DNA from: Herbaspirillum sp. YR522
GTDB taxonomy: Bacteria; Pseudomonadota; Gammaproteobacteria; Burkholderiales; Burkholderiaceae_D
DNA: 64,000 nt
Assembly: GCF_000282575.1 (NCBI RefSeq)
Contig: NZ_AKJA01000138.1
Coordinates: forward strand, 1-64,000
Direction: 5' to 3'
Shown: positions 34,663 to 44,993 of the stretch, piece after piece
How positions within the stretch are numbered: the first letter of the stretch is position 1
Layout: every line of letters begins with the position of its first letter
Translations under genes and position numbers: made by a program
The notes under the pieces: generated by a model
What the model was told of the DNA's origin: nothing
Database searches by the model: none
What the model saw: the letters and a program-made list of their open reading frames with translations, nothing else

Positions 34663-36408
34663 CCGCAGCACCTCGACGCGGCATCCCCGCGACTGCGGCA
34701 CGAACTGCCAGCGCACCGCATGAAACCTCGCCACCGTCTCGCGGTGGGCGATGCTGAGCACCGTCACGCCGGGCAATTCGCGCGGCAAGGCGGCATACAT
34801 CGCCTCCTCGGCCTCGCCATCCATGGCGCTGGTGGCCTCGTCCAGGCACACCAGCGCGGGGCGGTTCAACAGCACCCGCACGAAGGCCAGGCGCTGTTGC
34901 TCGCCCGGCGACAGCGCCTGGCTCCAGTTGGCGGCCTGGTCCAGCCGCGCGGCCAGGTGCGCCAGACGGCACAGCGTGAGATAGCGCGTGACGAGCTGGT
35001 CGTCGAAACTGCCTTCCGCGGCCGGGTACGACAGGGCCGCGCGCAAGCTGCCCACCGGCAGATAGCTGCGTTGTGGCAGGAACATGATGTCGCCTTGGGC
35101 CGGCAACGTGATGCGTCCGCTGCCGTAGGCCCAGATATCGGCGATGGCACGCACCAGCGTCGACTTGCCGCATCCGGACGGGCCGCTCACCAGGACATGC
35201 TCGCCCGACTCCAGGCGGGCGTCGAACGGCTGCAACAGGGGCGTCCCGTCGGGCAGCGCCAGCGCCAGGGCGTCGATGGCCAGGGCGCTGCCGGTGCCAC
35301 GCCGCACCTCGATGGCGCTCACGGCGGCCACGGCGACGGCGCGCTCGACGTCGGCATTGAAACCGGCCAGCCGGTTGACGCTGGCTTTCCAGCTGGCCAG
35401 CGTGGTGAAGGCGTTGATGAACCACGACAATGCGTCCTGCACCTGGCCGAAGGCATTGCTGATCTGCATCAGCACGCCCAGCGAGATGGCGCCTGAAAAA
35501 TACCGGGGCGCCGATACCAGCATCGGAAAGATCACCGCAAACTGGCCGCAGAAATTGACCGCGACATTGAGACGCTTGGTCACGCCCATGATGGCCCACC
35601 AGTTGTCGCGGATGGCGTCGAGCCGCGCGCCGAGCTGCGCGCGCTCCTGGCGCTCGCCCCGGTACAGCGCCACCGCCTCGGCGTGTTCGCGCACGCGGAT
35701 GAGGCCGAAGCGGAAATTGGCTTCCAGTCTTTCCTGGGCGAAGTTCAAGCCCACCAGCGGACGCCCGATCCACCACACCAGGCCCGAGCCGACGATGGCG
35801 TAGAGCACCGCAAACCACACCATGTAGCCGGGAACGGACCAGGCATGGCCGAACGCCGCCAGCGAGACCGGGCCGCTGACGACCCACAGGATGTGCACGA
35901 ACGACAGCAGCGTGACACTGCTGGAGATGAACCCGAGCACCAGGCCGAGGGTGTCGGAGGTGAGCGCATTCAAGTCTTCGGCGATACGCTGGTCGGGATT
36001 GTCGGCCAGGTGCCGGGCCTGGTCCTGCTCGATGCGGTAATAGGCCCGATGGGCCAGCCAGCGGTCCATGTAGCGCTCGCTCATCCAGTAGCGCCAGCGG
36101 ATCTGCAACGCCTGGCGCAGGTAGACGCTGTAGATGGCCACGGCGATGAAGACGAAGGCCAGCCAGGAGAACTGCCACAGCAGCGACTTGAACTGCGCGA
36201 AGTCGCGCGCCTGCAGCACGTCGTACAGGTCGCGGTTCCAGCCGTTGAGGCGTACGTTGATATACACCATGCCCAGGTTGAGGGCGATGATGGCCGCCAG
36301 CAGGCCCAGCGCGACCCATTTCTGGTCGGATACCCAGAACGGCCGGATCAGTCCCCAGATGGTGCCGGCGGCGGCAGGCGGGGTGGCAGTGCGAGTAGCG
36401 TGTTGCAT
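34657..36408 (-). CDS. SbmA/YddA-type ABC transporter, fused permease and ATPase
   Basis: A 583-aa half-transporter of the ABC_membrane_2 (SbmA/BacA/ABCD-like) type. The six-helix membrane domain spans ~20-340, with the typical ALQIRWRYWMSERYMDRWLAHRAYYRI stretch. The ATPase domain has GPSGCGKST (Walker A), LSPGEQQRLAF (signature) and LVCLDEATSAMD (Walker B). It acts as a dimer in the inner membrane; relatives move peptides, cobalamin or acyl-CoA-like molecules, but the substrate here is unknown. The ATG at 36408 has AGGG upstream. Confidence 0.88.
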   Translation of the reverse strand: MQHATRTATPPAAAGTIWGLIRPFWVSDQKWVALGLLAAIIALNLGMVYINVRLNGWNRDLYDVLQARDFAQFKSLLWQFSWLAFVFIAVAIYSVYLRQALQIRWRYWMSERYMDRWLAHRAYYRIEQDQARHLADNPDQRIAEDLNALTSDTLGLVLGFISSSVTLLSFVHILWVVSGPVSLAAFGHAWSVPGYMVWFAVLYAIVGSGLVWWIGRPLVGLNFAQERLEANFRFGLIRVREHAEAVALYRGERQERAQLGARLDAIRDNWWAIMGVTKRLNVAVNFCGQFAVIFPMLVSAPRYFSGAISLGVLMQISNAFGQVQDALSWFINAFTTLASWKASVNRLAGFNADVERAVAVAAVSAIEVRRGTGSALAIDALALALPDGTPLLQPFDARLESGEHVLVSGPSGCGKSTLVRAIADIWAYGSGRITLPAQGDIMFLPQRSYLPVGSLRAALSYPAAEGSFDDQLVTRYLTLCRLAHLAARLDQAANWSQALSPGEQQRLAFVRVLLNRPALVCLDEATSAMDGEAEEAMYAALPRELPGVTVLSIAHRETVARFHAVRWQFVPQSRGCRVEVLRL

Positions 36409-36702
36409 GGTTCGACCCTGGCGATTTATCCGTGGTCCAGCTTGCCGCGCCAGACTTAAGTCATCCTTAAGCCTGTGTCCCGTCGGGCAGGAATCCGGTC
36501 CATGCCTATCGATCCGATCAAAACATACAATCGCCGTCCGCTCTTGCGTCTGCGCGGCGCGCTTCCATCTGCGGTCGGTCACAGCTCATCAGTGATGACG
36601 CGCCTGGCGACGGGCGCCACGGCGGCGGGTAATACCTCCGTATAGTTGGCGGCCCGCACCGGGGCGGCAATAATCCGCACACAACCTTCTGGGGAGCAGA
36701 AC

Positions 36703-38391
36703 ATGAACAACAACAAGAGCACCACGCTGAGCGTGGCGGCCCGACTAGCATTGAGCTTTGCATTGGTACTGGCGATGATGCTGGTGCTGACGGTGGTCAG
36801 CATCGTCAAGGTCAACGCCATCGAAGGCAGCCTGACGACGGTGAGCGAGGACAACAACGTCAAGCAGCGCTATGCCATCAACTTTCGCGGCAGCGTGCAT
36901 GACCGCGCCATCGCCCTGCGCGACCTGACCCTGGTCGACGACAAGGAAGTGGGCGAGGTGCTGGCGACCATCGCCAGGCTGGACCGCGACTACCAGCAAT
37001 CGGCCAAGCCGCTCGACGCCATCTTCGCCGGCGAGCAGGGCCGCCAGGTGCGCCCCGACGAACGCACCGAGCTCGATCGGATCAAGGCCGTCGAGGCACG
37101 CGCCATGCCGCTGGCGGCCAGCATCATCGCCGCACGCCAAGCCGGCAACATCGAGGCGGCACGCCAGCTGATGCTGCAACAGGCCAAGCCCGCCTTTGCC
37201 GAATGGCTGGCCGCGATCAACAAGTTCATCGACCTGCAGGAGCGCATGAGCCAGGCCGAATCGGCCAAGGCACGCTCGACCGCGCGGGGCTTCCAGGCAT
37301 TCATGCTGGGCTTGCTGGCGGCCTCGCTGGTGGCAGGCGCGGTGCTGGCGATGTTGATCACCCGTTCGATCCGCAGCGCCCTGGGCGCCGAACCCGATGA
37401 AGTCAAGCAACTGGCTCTGGCGGTGGACCGCGGCGAGCTGTACCACGAAGTGGCGCTGCGCCGTCACGGTGGCGGCCATCGGCAGAGCATCATGGCCGCC
37501 CTGTCGGAGATGAGCGGCAACCTGCGCGCCACCGTCACGGAAGTACGCGATGCCGCCACCGACGTAGCCACCATCAGCGCCCAGATCGCCGCCGGCAACA
37601 GCGACCTGTCGGCGCGCACCGAAGACCAGGCCGCCTCGCTGGAAGAGACCGCCTCGGCCATGGAACAACTGACCTCGACCGTGAAGCAGAACGACGCCAA
37701 CGCCAGGCAGGCCAACGAACTGGCCCGCAACGCTTCCGAGATCGCCAAGCAGGGTGGCGCCATCGTCAGCGAGGTCGTGGACACGATGGCCTCCATCAAT
37801 GATTCGTCGCGCAAGATCGTCGACATCATCAGCGTCATCGACGGCATTGCCTTCCAGACCAATATCCTGGCGCTCAACGCCGCGGTTGAAGCGGCGCGCG
37901 CCGGCGAACAGGGCCGTGGCTTTGCGGTGGTCGCCACCGAGGTGCGCAGCCTGGCACAACGCAGTTCGGCCGCCGCCAAGGAGGTCAAGCAGTTGATCGA
38001 CAACTCGGTCGACAACGTCGAGACCGGCACCCGCCTGGTGGAAAACGCCGGCCGTACCATGGAACAGATCGTCACCAGCGTGCAGCATGTGACCGATGTC
38101 ATGGGCGAGATCTCGTCGGCCAGCCATGAACAGAGCCTGGGTATCGAGGAAGTGCACAAGGCCATCGCCCTGATGGACCAGGTGACCCAACACAACGCCG
38201 CGCTGGTGGAACAGGCCAGTTCGGCCGTGGCCACGCTGCAGGACCAGGCATTGAACCTGACCCATGCAGTCGGTGTGTTCCAGCTCGAGGCGCCAGCGCC
38301 GGCCCTGGACGTTGGTACCGTGCTGCCGCGGCGCAGCGTCGATGGCGGCCGCATCAACCCTGCCCCGGCACTGGAGCGCGCGTATGGCTGA
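36703..38391 (+). CDS. Methyl-accepting chemotaxis protein
   Basis: A 562-aa chemoreceptor with a transmembrane helix at ~12-32, a four-helix-bundle periplasmic sensor (~35-205, containing the 4HB-type [14 protein letters not shown] stretch), a second helix (~208-230), a short atypical HAMP-like linker ([20 protein letters not shown]) and a signalling domain with the conserved hairpin [33 protein letters not shown]. No C-terminal CheR-tethering NWETF peptide is present. GGGGAG precedes the ATG. The stop overlaps the start of the GAF-EAL gene by 8 bp, so chemotaxis signalling and c-di-GMP turnover are co-expressed. Confidence 0.92.
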   Translation: MNNNKSTTLSVAARLALSFALVLAMMLVLTVVSIVKVNAIEGSLTTVSEDNNVKQRYAINFRGSVHDRAIALRDLTLVDDKEVGEVLATIARLDRDYQQSAKPLDAIFAGEQGRQVRPDERTELDRIKAVEARAMPLAASIIAARQAGNIEAARQLMLQQAKPAFAEWLAAINKFIDLQERMSQAESAKARSTARGFQAFMLGLLAASLVAGAVLAMLITRSIRSALGAEPDEVKQLALAVDRGELYHEVALRRHGGGHRQSIMAALSEMSGNLRATVTEVRDAATDVATISAQIAAGNSDLSARTEDQAASLEETASAMEQLTSTVKQNDANARQANELARNASEIAKQGGAIVSEVVDTMASINDSSRKIVDIISVIDGIAFQTNILALNAAVEAARAGEQGRGFAVVATEVRSLAQRSSAAAKEVKQLIDNSVDNVETGTRLVENAGRTMEQIVTSVQHVTDVMGEISSASHEQSLGIEEVHKAIALMDQVTQHNAALVEQASSAVATLQDQALNLTHAVGVFQLEAPAPALDVGTVLPRRSVDGGRINPAPALERAYG

Positions 38392-40183
38392 TCCGGATGC
38401 CGGGGTGCAACAGGAACTGCAGCGCCTGGCAGCGCTGCATTCGCTGCATCTGCTCGATACCGGGGCCTCGGAGGATCTCGATAACATCACGCGCCTGTGC
38501 CAGAGCCTGTTCAAGGTATCGGGCGCCTATGTCTCGCTGATCGACGCCGATCGACAATGGGTCAAGTCTTACAGTGGCGCCCAGATGTGCGCCCCCTCGC
38601 GCCAGCAATCCTTCTGTCATTACACCATTGCCCAGCGCAGCGTGATGGTGGTGCAGGACACGCTGGCCGACGCACGCCTGGCCGATAACCCGATGGTGAG
38701 CGGTGCGCCGCATATCCGCTTCTATGCCGGCGCCCCGCTGTTGACGCCGGATGGTCATGCCATCGGCGCGCTGTGCGTGACCGATACCGTGGCACGCGAT
38801 TTTGCACCGGACCAGCGTCGCCAGTTGCAGCAACTGGCAGCGCTGGCGATGTCGCACATGCTGTTGCGCCGCGCCGTGGGCCGGGTCGATCCGCTGACCG
38901 GCATGCCCAACAAGTTCCAGTTGCGCGAAGATCTCGAGGCGCTGGCGCGCGATCCCGATGACACCGCGACCGGATCCCCGCCAGAACGTGTGCTGGCCTA
39001 TATCGACATGCCCGACGCCAATACCGGGTTCGAGATCGCCAGCGTACTGGGCGCACGCGTGTACGACGAGCTGGTGCGCAATGTGGGTGCCCGGTTGCAG
39101 CAGCTGGTGGCGGGCCGGGCCGATGTCTACCATGTCACCGATGCGCGTTTCGCGCTGCTGTCCTCGCCCCGGCACGCGCATGATTTTGCCGACACCCTGC
39201 GCGCGGCCACGCCGGCGCTCGAGCAGCCGGTCGTGAGCATGTCGCTGCCCCTGAACCTGCCCAGCTATGGCGGCATCGTAACGCTGACGACGCAACGCGA
39301 AAGCCTGCTCGACGCACCCCGCAAGGCGGTGGCCGCATTGCACGAGGCGTTCACCCACCAGCGCCGCTGGACGGTCTACGACGCCGAGGCCGACCAGCGC
39401 CACCAGCGCAGTTTCCGGCTGTTGAATGATATCCCCGAGGCCATGGCCACCGACGGCCAGTTCCAGCTGGCCTACCAGCCCAAGCTCGATCTGCGGCTCG
39501 GCGTCTACCATGGCGCCGAGGCGCTGCTGCGTTGGAGCCATCCGGAACTGGGCGCTATCGCGCCGGCCGAATTCGTGCCGCTGGTCGAACGTACCGCGTT
39601 GATACGCCCGGTCTCGGACTGGGTCATTGCCGCCGCCTTGAAACAGATGGCGGCCTGGCGCGGCGATGGCATGCACATGAAACTGGCGATCAACCTGGCG
39701 CCGCCCAATTTCGAAGAGCCCGATATCGTCGAGCGCCTGGAGACCGCCTGTCGCCTGGCCGGTATTGCTCCCGCCATGGTCGAGATCGAATGTACCGAGG
39801 GACTGTGGATGCAGAGCGCGGCGGTGCTCGAGGTATTGCACCGGATCCGCGAACTGGGCATGGGGCTGGCACTGGATGATTTCGGTACCGGCTACAGCAA
39901 CTTCGCCTATCTGCAGCAGGTGCCGGCGTCGGTGGTCAAGATCGACCAGTCGCTCATCCGCAACCTCGATCACAACGCGCGCGACCGGCGCATCGTGCAG
40001 TCCCTGATCGCGCTGGCCAAGGAACTGGACTACCGCATCGTCGCCGAAGGCGTCGAGACTGCGCAGACGCTGCAGATGATCCGCGACTGGGGGGTGGACG
40101 AAGCGCAGGGGTATTACCTGGCCCGTCCATTGACGCCCTCGGCCTTTGCCAGCCACGTGCGCGCACCCCTCGCCGCGCATTGA
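38384..40183 (+). CDS. GAF - degenerate GGDEF - EAL c-di-GMP phosphodiesterase
   Basis: A 599-aa cytoplasmic protein. A GAF domain (~20-165, [26 protein letters not shown]) is followed by a GGDEF-like domain (~170-330) that keeps the DPLTGMPNK entry motif but has VTDARFALL where GGDEF should be, so it cannot be a cyclase. The EAL domain (~345-590) is intact ([25 protein letters not shown]). It should therefore be a phosphodiesterase, with the degenerate domain as a possible GTP sensor. The ATG at 38384 has GGAG at 7 nt and overlaps the chemoreceptor stop by 8 bp. Confidence 0.88.
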   Translation: MADPDAGVQQELQRLAALHSLHLLDTGASEDLDNITRLCQSLFKVSGAYVSLIDADRQWVKSYSGAQMCAPSRQQSFCHYTIAQRSVMVVQDTLADARLADNPMVSGAPHIRFYAGAPLLTPDGHAIGALCVTDTVARDFAPDQRRQLQQLAALAMSHMLLRRAVGRVDPLTGMPNKFQLREDLEALARDPDDTATGSPPERVLAYIDMPDANTGFEIASVLGARVYDELVRNVGARLQQLVAGRADVYHVTDARFALLSSPRHAHDFADTLRAATPALEQPVVSMSLPLNLPSYGGIVTLTTQRESLLDAPRKAVAALHEAFTHQRRWTVYDAEADQRHQRSFRLLNDIPEAMATDGQFQLAYQPKLDLRLGVYHGAEALLRWSHPELGAIAPAEFVPLVERTALIRPVSDWVIAAALKQMAAWRGDGMHMKLAINLAPPNFEEPDIVERLETACRLAGIAPAMVEIECTEGLWMQSAAVLEVLHRIRELGMGLALDDFGTGYSNFAYLQQVPASVVKIDQSLIRNLDHNARDRRIVQSLIALAKELDYRIVAEGVETAQTLQMIRDWGVDEAQGYYLARPLTPSAFASHVRAPLAAH

Positions 40184-40503
40184 ACCTTGGCGCCACCGTT
40201 CGGCCTGCCCGACAAGTGTTTTCAGGCCGGGCCGTTCGCGCTACCTCCCCCGATATGAGATGATGCTCGCTCGCTGCCGGGCCGCCTGACCAATGGCGCC
40301 CGGCACTCACGGAACAACATCGTCGCCTATCGGGAGCGGTCGCAGCTATTGCTGCGCACCTGCGTTGGACGCGAAGCTCCCGCATCGCTGCCGCGACGCG
40401 CGACGATGAACGACTGATCGCCCGCCTGCCCGCCCATGTGCCCGACGCACCCCGATATTGCGGCGACTGCCCCAGCAGCAGGCTCGGCATTTGTGGAGAT
40501 TGC
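40184..40503. other. Intergenic stretch, nothing recognised
   Basis: 320 bp between the GAF-EAL and ABC exporter genes. GC-rich, no clear gene, repeat or terminator seen; the open frame upstream of the exporter start shows no family similarity. Confidence 0.4.
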
Positions 40504-42339
40504 ATGTTCGCCTGGTTCGAAAAACTGGTTCACCCCTATCCCGAAGCCCACCCCACGCCACCGCCGCGGGGCTTCATGCGGTTCATCTGGTTCTGTACCC
40601 GCGGGGTACGTGGCTATATCGGCGCCATGACCTTGGCCACTGCCATCATCGGCGTATTCGAAGCACTGCTGTTTGCCATGCTCGGGCGCATCGTCGACTG
40701 GCTGTCCAAGATCGAGCCGGCCCAGCTGTGGACCCAGCAAGGCCACACCCTGCTGTGGCTGGGACTGGTGCTGGCCGCCAGCCCCATGCTGATCGCGTTG
40801 CAGACACTGTTCAAGCACCAGACGCTGGCGGGCAACTTCCCGATGCTGCTGCGCTGGAACTTCCACCGCCTGATGCTCAACCAGAGCATGAGTTTCTACC
40901 AGAACGAATTCGCCGGCCGGGTGGCCACCAAGGTCATGCAGACCTCGCTGGCAGTGCGTGACTTCTGCATGATCACCGGCGATATCCTGGTGTTCATCAC
41001 GATCTATTTCGTCACCCTCATCGGCATCGTCGGCACCTTCGATTTCCTGTTGCTGATGCCCTTCTTCGTCTGGCTGGCAGCCTTTGCGGTGGCCATGCGC
41101 TATTTCGTGCCGCGCCTGTCCACGGTGGCGCGCCAGCAAGCCGATGCACGTTCGCTGATGACCGGTCGCATCACCGACGCCTACACCAATATCGCTACCG
41201 TCAAGCTGTTCTCGCATGCCGGGCGCGAAGCCAGCTACGCCCGCAGCGCCATGCGCGAGTTCCTGTTCACGGTCAACCAGCAGATGCGCCTGGTATCGGG
41301 TTTCGAGGTGGTCAACCACATCCTCAACATGGTGCTCATCGTGGGCACCACCGGCATGGCGCTCTACCTGTGGACCGAAGGCAAGGTCGGCATCGGCGCG
41401 GTGGCCGCCGCCACGGCCATGGCGCTGCGCCTGAACGGCATCGCCCACTGGGTCATGTGGGAGATGTCGGCCCTGTTCGAGCACGTGGGCACGGTCCAGG
41501 ATGGCATCAATACGCTGGCCCGCGCGCATGACGTCAAGGATGCCGTCGATGCCCGGCCACTGCAGGTCACCCAGGGTGAACTGCGCTTCGAGCAGGTCAG
41601 CTTCAGCTACGGCGGCAGCGCACCGCGGCCGGTAGTGGACCGGCTCGACCTGACCATCCGTGCCGGCGAGAAGATCGGCCTGGTGGGCCGCTCGGGCGCG
41701 GGCAAGTCGACCATCGTCAACCTGTTGCTGCGCTTCTACGATATCGAAGGCGGGCGTATCACCATCGATGGCCAGGATATCGCCCACGTCACCCAGGACA
41801 GCCTGCGTGCGCAGATCGGCATGGTCACCCAGGACACCTCGCTGCTGCACCGCTCGGTGCGCGACAACATCCTCTACGGCCGTCCCGACGCCGGCGACGA
41901 CGACATGATCCACGCCGCCCGCCGCGCCGAGGCGCACGACTTCATCGGCACGCTGAGCGACGCCAAGCAGAGAAAGGGGTATGAAGCCCATGTCGGCGAG
42001 CGCGGGGTCAAGTTGTCGGGGGGACAGCGCCAGCGCATCGCGATCGCACGCGTGATGTTGAAGGACGCGCCCATCCTGCTGCTCGACGAAGCCACCAGCG
42101 CACTCGATTCCGAGGTAGAGGCCGCGATCCAGACCAGCCTGTACAAGCTGATGGAAGGCAAGACCGTGGTCGCCATCGCGCACCGCCTGTCGACCATCGC
42201 CGCCATGGATCGGCTCGTCGTGCTGGACCAGGGGCGTATCGTCGAGCAGGGAACGCACAGCGAACTGCTGGCCGCCAATGGCCTGTATGCCCGACTGTGG
42301 TCGCACCAGAGCGGTGGTTTCCTGGGCGAGGAAGATTGA
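40504..42339 (+). CDS. MsbA-like ABC exporter, fused permease and ATPase
   Basis: A 611-aa half-transporter of the type I exporter family. Six membrane helices cover ~30-320. The nucleotide-binding domain has GRSGAGKST (Walker A), LSGGQRQRIAIA (signature), ILLLDEATSALD (Walker B) and AHRLSTI (switch histidine). The ATG at 40504 has GGAG 5 nt upstream and starts MFAWFEKLVHPYPEAHP, a conserved N-terminus in this subfamily. Substrate unknown; relatives export lipids, peptides or drugs. It ends at a strong terminator shared with convergent bglX. Confidence 0.9.
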   Translation: MFAWFEKLVHPYPEAHPTPPPRGFMRFIWFCTRGVRGYIGAMTLATAIIGVFEALLFAMLGRIVDWLSKIEPAQLWTQQGHTLLWLGLVLAASPMLIALQTLFKHQTLAGNFPMLLRWNFHRLMLNQSMSFYQNEFAGRVATKVMQTSLAVRDFCMITGDILVFITIYFVTLIGIVGTFDFLLLMPFFVWLAAFAVAMRYFVPRLSTVARQQADARSLMTGRITDAYTNIATVKLFSHAGREASYARSAMREFLFTVNQQMRLVSGFEVVNHILNMVLIVGTTGMALYLWTEGKVGIGAVAAATAMALRLNGIAHWVMWEMSALFEHVGTVQDGINTLARAHDVKDAVDARPLQVTQGELRFEQVSFSYGGSAPRPVVDRLDLTIRAGEKIGLVGRSGAGKSTIVNLLLRFYDIEGGRITIDGQDIAHVTQDSLRAQIGMVTQDTSLLHRSVRDNILYGRPDAGDDDMIHAARRAEAHDFIGTLSDAKQRKGYEAHVGERGVKLSGGQRQRIAIARVMLKDAPILLLDEATSALDSEVEAAIQTSLYKLMEGKTVVAIAHRLSTIAAMDRLVVLDQGRIVEQGTHSELLAANGLYARLWSHQSGGFLGEED

Positions 42340-42357
42340 ACCCCCTGGCGCAAACGA

Positions 42358-42387
42358 GAAAGGCGCACCTCGGTGCGCCTTTCTTTT
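42358..42387 (+). terminator. Strong terminator between the ABC exporter and bglX
   Basis: GAAAGGCGCACC / GGTGCGCCTTTC is a 12-bp perfect stem with a 2-nt nominal loop, followed by TTTTA on the plus strand. On the minus strand T-rich sequence also follows, so it can serve both convergent genes. Confidence 0.9.
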
Positions 42388-42399
42388 ATCCACCGCCGC

Positions 42400-44757
42400 T
42401 CAATCGAGCAGCGTGAAGGTGGCCGTTTTCACATCCTTCGAGTCCAGCCCCACCTGCACCTGGAATTCGCCGGGCTCGGCAACGTGTTCGAGCCTGGTGT
42501 TATAGAACTGCAAGGCCTTGGCATCGATGGTGAAGCTCACGCGCTTTTCTTCGCCCGGCTGCAAGCTGAGCTTGCGGAAATCCTTCAGTTCCTTGACCGG
42601 TCGCACCACCGAGGCGGCGACATCGCGAATATAGAGTTGCACCACCGTGGCACCGGCCCGACGACCGATGTTCTTGACCGTGACACTGGCGTCGATGCGG
42701 CCATCGGCTTTCATCGTCGGTTGCGACACCTCTACGCCGGAGACGCTGAACTCGGTGTAGCTCAGGCCATAGCCGAACGGGTACAAGGGGCCGTTGGGTT
42801 CCTCGAAGTACTGTGAGGTGTAGTTGCCGGGCTTGCCTTCGGTGAACGGGCGTCCCAGGCGCGAATGGTTGTAGTAGCTGGGGATCTGCCCCACCGAGCG
42901 CGGGAAGGTGATCGGCAGCTTGCCCGATGGATTGACCTCGCCCAGCAGGATGTCGGCAATCGCATGCCCACCCTCGATGCCGGTGTACCAGGTCTCGAGG
43001 ATGGCCGATGCATTCTCGCGCGCCCAGTTGAGGTCCAGCGGGCGTCCGTTCATCAGCACCAGTACCAATGGCTTGCCGGTAGCCTTGAGTGCCTTGAGCA
43101 GGGCCATCTGGTTCTCGGGCAAGCTCAGCTGGGTGCGGCTCGACGATTCGTGCGACATGCCGCGCGACTCGCCCACGGCCGCCACCACCACATCGGCGCG
43201 ACGCGCGGCGCGAACCGCCTCGTCGATCATCGCCTGCGGCGAGCGCTTGTCCTGCACTACCTCGGGATCATCCCAGTTCAGGAAATTGAGGTAGTCGACG
43301 ATGTGCTTGTCCTCGGTGATGTTGGCGCCGCGCGCATACAGCAGCCTGGCGCCCTGCCCCAGCGCCGCCTGCAAACCCTGGCGCACGGTCACGGTCTGCT
43401 TGGCCACCCCGCTGCCGGACCAGCTGCCCAGCATGTCGATATGCGAATCGGCCAGCGGTCCCACCAGCGCCACCGTGCCCGACTTCTTCAACGGCAGCGT
43501 GGCGTTGCGGTTCTCCAGCAGCACCATCGACTGTTGCGCCACCGTGCGCGCCGCAGCCCGATGCAAGCGGCTCTCGGCATTGACCTCGGCCGGATCGCCA
43601 TCGGCGCGACCGATACGGACATAGGGGTCATGGAACAGTCCCATGTCGTACTTGGCACCCAGGATCTCGCGCACTGCGCCATCGAGCTCGCCGGGCTGCA
43701 CCTGGCCTTGCTTGAGCAGGCCTGGCAATTGCCCCAGGTATACATGGTCGGCCATGCTCATGTCGGTGCCGGCCTTGATCGCCAGCCGGGCCGCTTCGGT
43801 CTCGTCGTGTGCCACGCCGTGGTTGACCAGTTCGGTGATGGCGCCATGGTCGCTCACGGTCAGCCCCTTGAAGCCCCATTGCTTGCGCAGCAGGTCCTGC
43901 AACAGCCAGACGTTGGAGGTGGCAGGCGTGCCGTTGATCGAGTTCAGCGCCACCATCACCGCGCCGGCGCCGGCGTCGACCGCCGCCTTGTAGGGTGGCA
44001 GGTAGTCATTGAACATGCGCTGCGGATCCATGTTGACCACGTTGTAGTCGCGCCCGCCCTCGACCGCGCCATACAGCGCGAAATGCTTCACCGCCGCCAT
44101 CACCCGGTTGCCGGCAATCGGGCTCTGTTCGCCCTGCAAGGCGCGTACCGACACCTCGGCGATGCGCGAGACCAGGTAAGGGTCTTCGCCGAAGCCTTCC
44201 GAGGTGCGGCCCCAGCGCGGGTCACGGCTGATATCGACCATCGGCGCGAAGGTCATGTCGATGCCGTCGGCAGCGGCTTCCTCGGCTGCCGTGCGCATGG
44301 CCGTGGCGACCACGTTGAGGTCCCACGACGAGGCCAGTCCCAGGCCGATCGGAAAGGTGGTGCGATGCCCGTGGATGACATCGTAGGCGAAGAACAGCGG
44401 GATCTTCAGGCGCGAGCGCATGGCGCCATCCTGCAGCGGGCGGTTGTCGGCGCGTGTGACCGAATTGAACGTGCCGCCCACGCGGCCGGCGGCCAGTTCA
44501 TCGGCCAGCTTCCCGGCCGGCATGTCGGGACCGATGCTGACCAGGCGCAACTGGCCGATCTTTTCGTCGACCGTCATCTGTGCCAGCAGATCGTCGATGA
44601 AGGCGGCCTTGTTGCCCAGCAACTCCGGCTTGGCCTGGGCCTGGGCAAGCGGGGCGGCGGCGAAGGCGGCGCAGGCCAGTGCGCACAGCATGGCGGCATG
44701 GCGAATGCGGGGAACGCGCACAGGCGCGGGCATCCTGTTGGTAAGGTCGGTTGGCAC
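42400..44757 (-). CDS. bglX: Periplasmic beta-glucosidase, glycoside hydrolase family 3
   Basis: A 785-aa exported GH3 enzyme cutting beta-glucosides from the non-reducing end. A signal peptide (~20-42, cleavage near LAQAQA) is followed by the GH3 N-domain (~60-370), the C-domain with the acid/base region (~400-620) and a fibronectin-III-like domain at the end. The catalytic nucleophile is the Asp in LTVSDHGAI, and KHFALYGAVEGGRDYN is the family signature. The start is GTG at 44757 with AGGA at 6 nt; an ATG eight codons later is an alternative. It is divergent from mdoG, so both act on periplasmic glucans. Confidence 0.93.
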   Translation of the reverse strand: MPTDLTNRMPAPVRVPRIRHAAMLCALACAAFAAAPLAQAQAKPELLGNKAAFIDDLLAQMTVDEKIGQLRLVSIGPDMPAGKLADELAAGRVGGTFNSVTRADNRPLQDGAMRSRLKIPLFFAYDVIHGHRTTFPIGLGLASSWDLNVVATAMRTAAEEAAADGIDMTFAPMVDISRDPRWGRTSEGFGEDPYLVSRIAEVSVRALQGEQSPIAGNRVMAAVKHFALYGAVEGGRDYNVVNMDPQRMFNDYLPPYKAAVDAGAGAVMVALNSINGTPATSNVWLLQDLLRKQWGFKGLTVSDHGAITELVNHGVAHDETEAARLAIKAGTDMSMADHVYLGQLPGLLKQGQVQPGELDGAVREILGAKYDMGLFHDPYVRIGRADGDPAEVNAESRLHRAAARTVAQQSMVLLENRNATLPLKKSGTVALVGPLADSHIDMLGSWSGSGVAKQTVTVRQGLQAALGQGARLLYARGANITEDKHIVDYLNFLNWDDPEVVQDKRSPQAMIDEAVRAARRADVVVAAVGESRGMSHESSSRTQLSLPENQMALLKALKATGKPLVLVLMNGRPLDLNWARENASAILETWYTGIEGGHAIADILLGEVNPSGKLPITFPRSVGQIPSYYNHSRLGRPFTEGKPGNYTSQYFEEPNGPLYPFGYGLSYTEFSVSGVEVSQPTMKADGRIDASVTVKNIGRRAGATVVQLYIRDVAASVVRPVKELKDFRKLSLQPGEEKRVSFTIDAKALQFYNTRLEHVAEPGEFQVQVGLDSKDVKTATFTLLD

Positions 44758-44993
44758 TCAAATCCTCTCTGTTGCAAAACTTTGGCGACGGCAGCCCCTC
44801 ATAGGGGAGCGCGGCCCGCAATGGCGGGTTGGGCGGTGGCGCGATCGATGCTTATGGGTGGTGCTGTTCTATGACGCATCGTCGGCAACAACGGTTCGCT
44901 ATATTATTCTGTTTTGTCGGCACGGTCATGGCACGACGCGCCTGCTTGATTTCCGGCCATGCCCTGGCGGCTGGCCTTGATGACGGAGATTCG

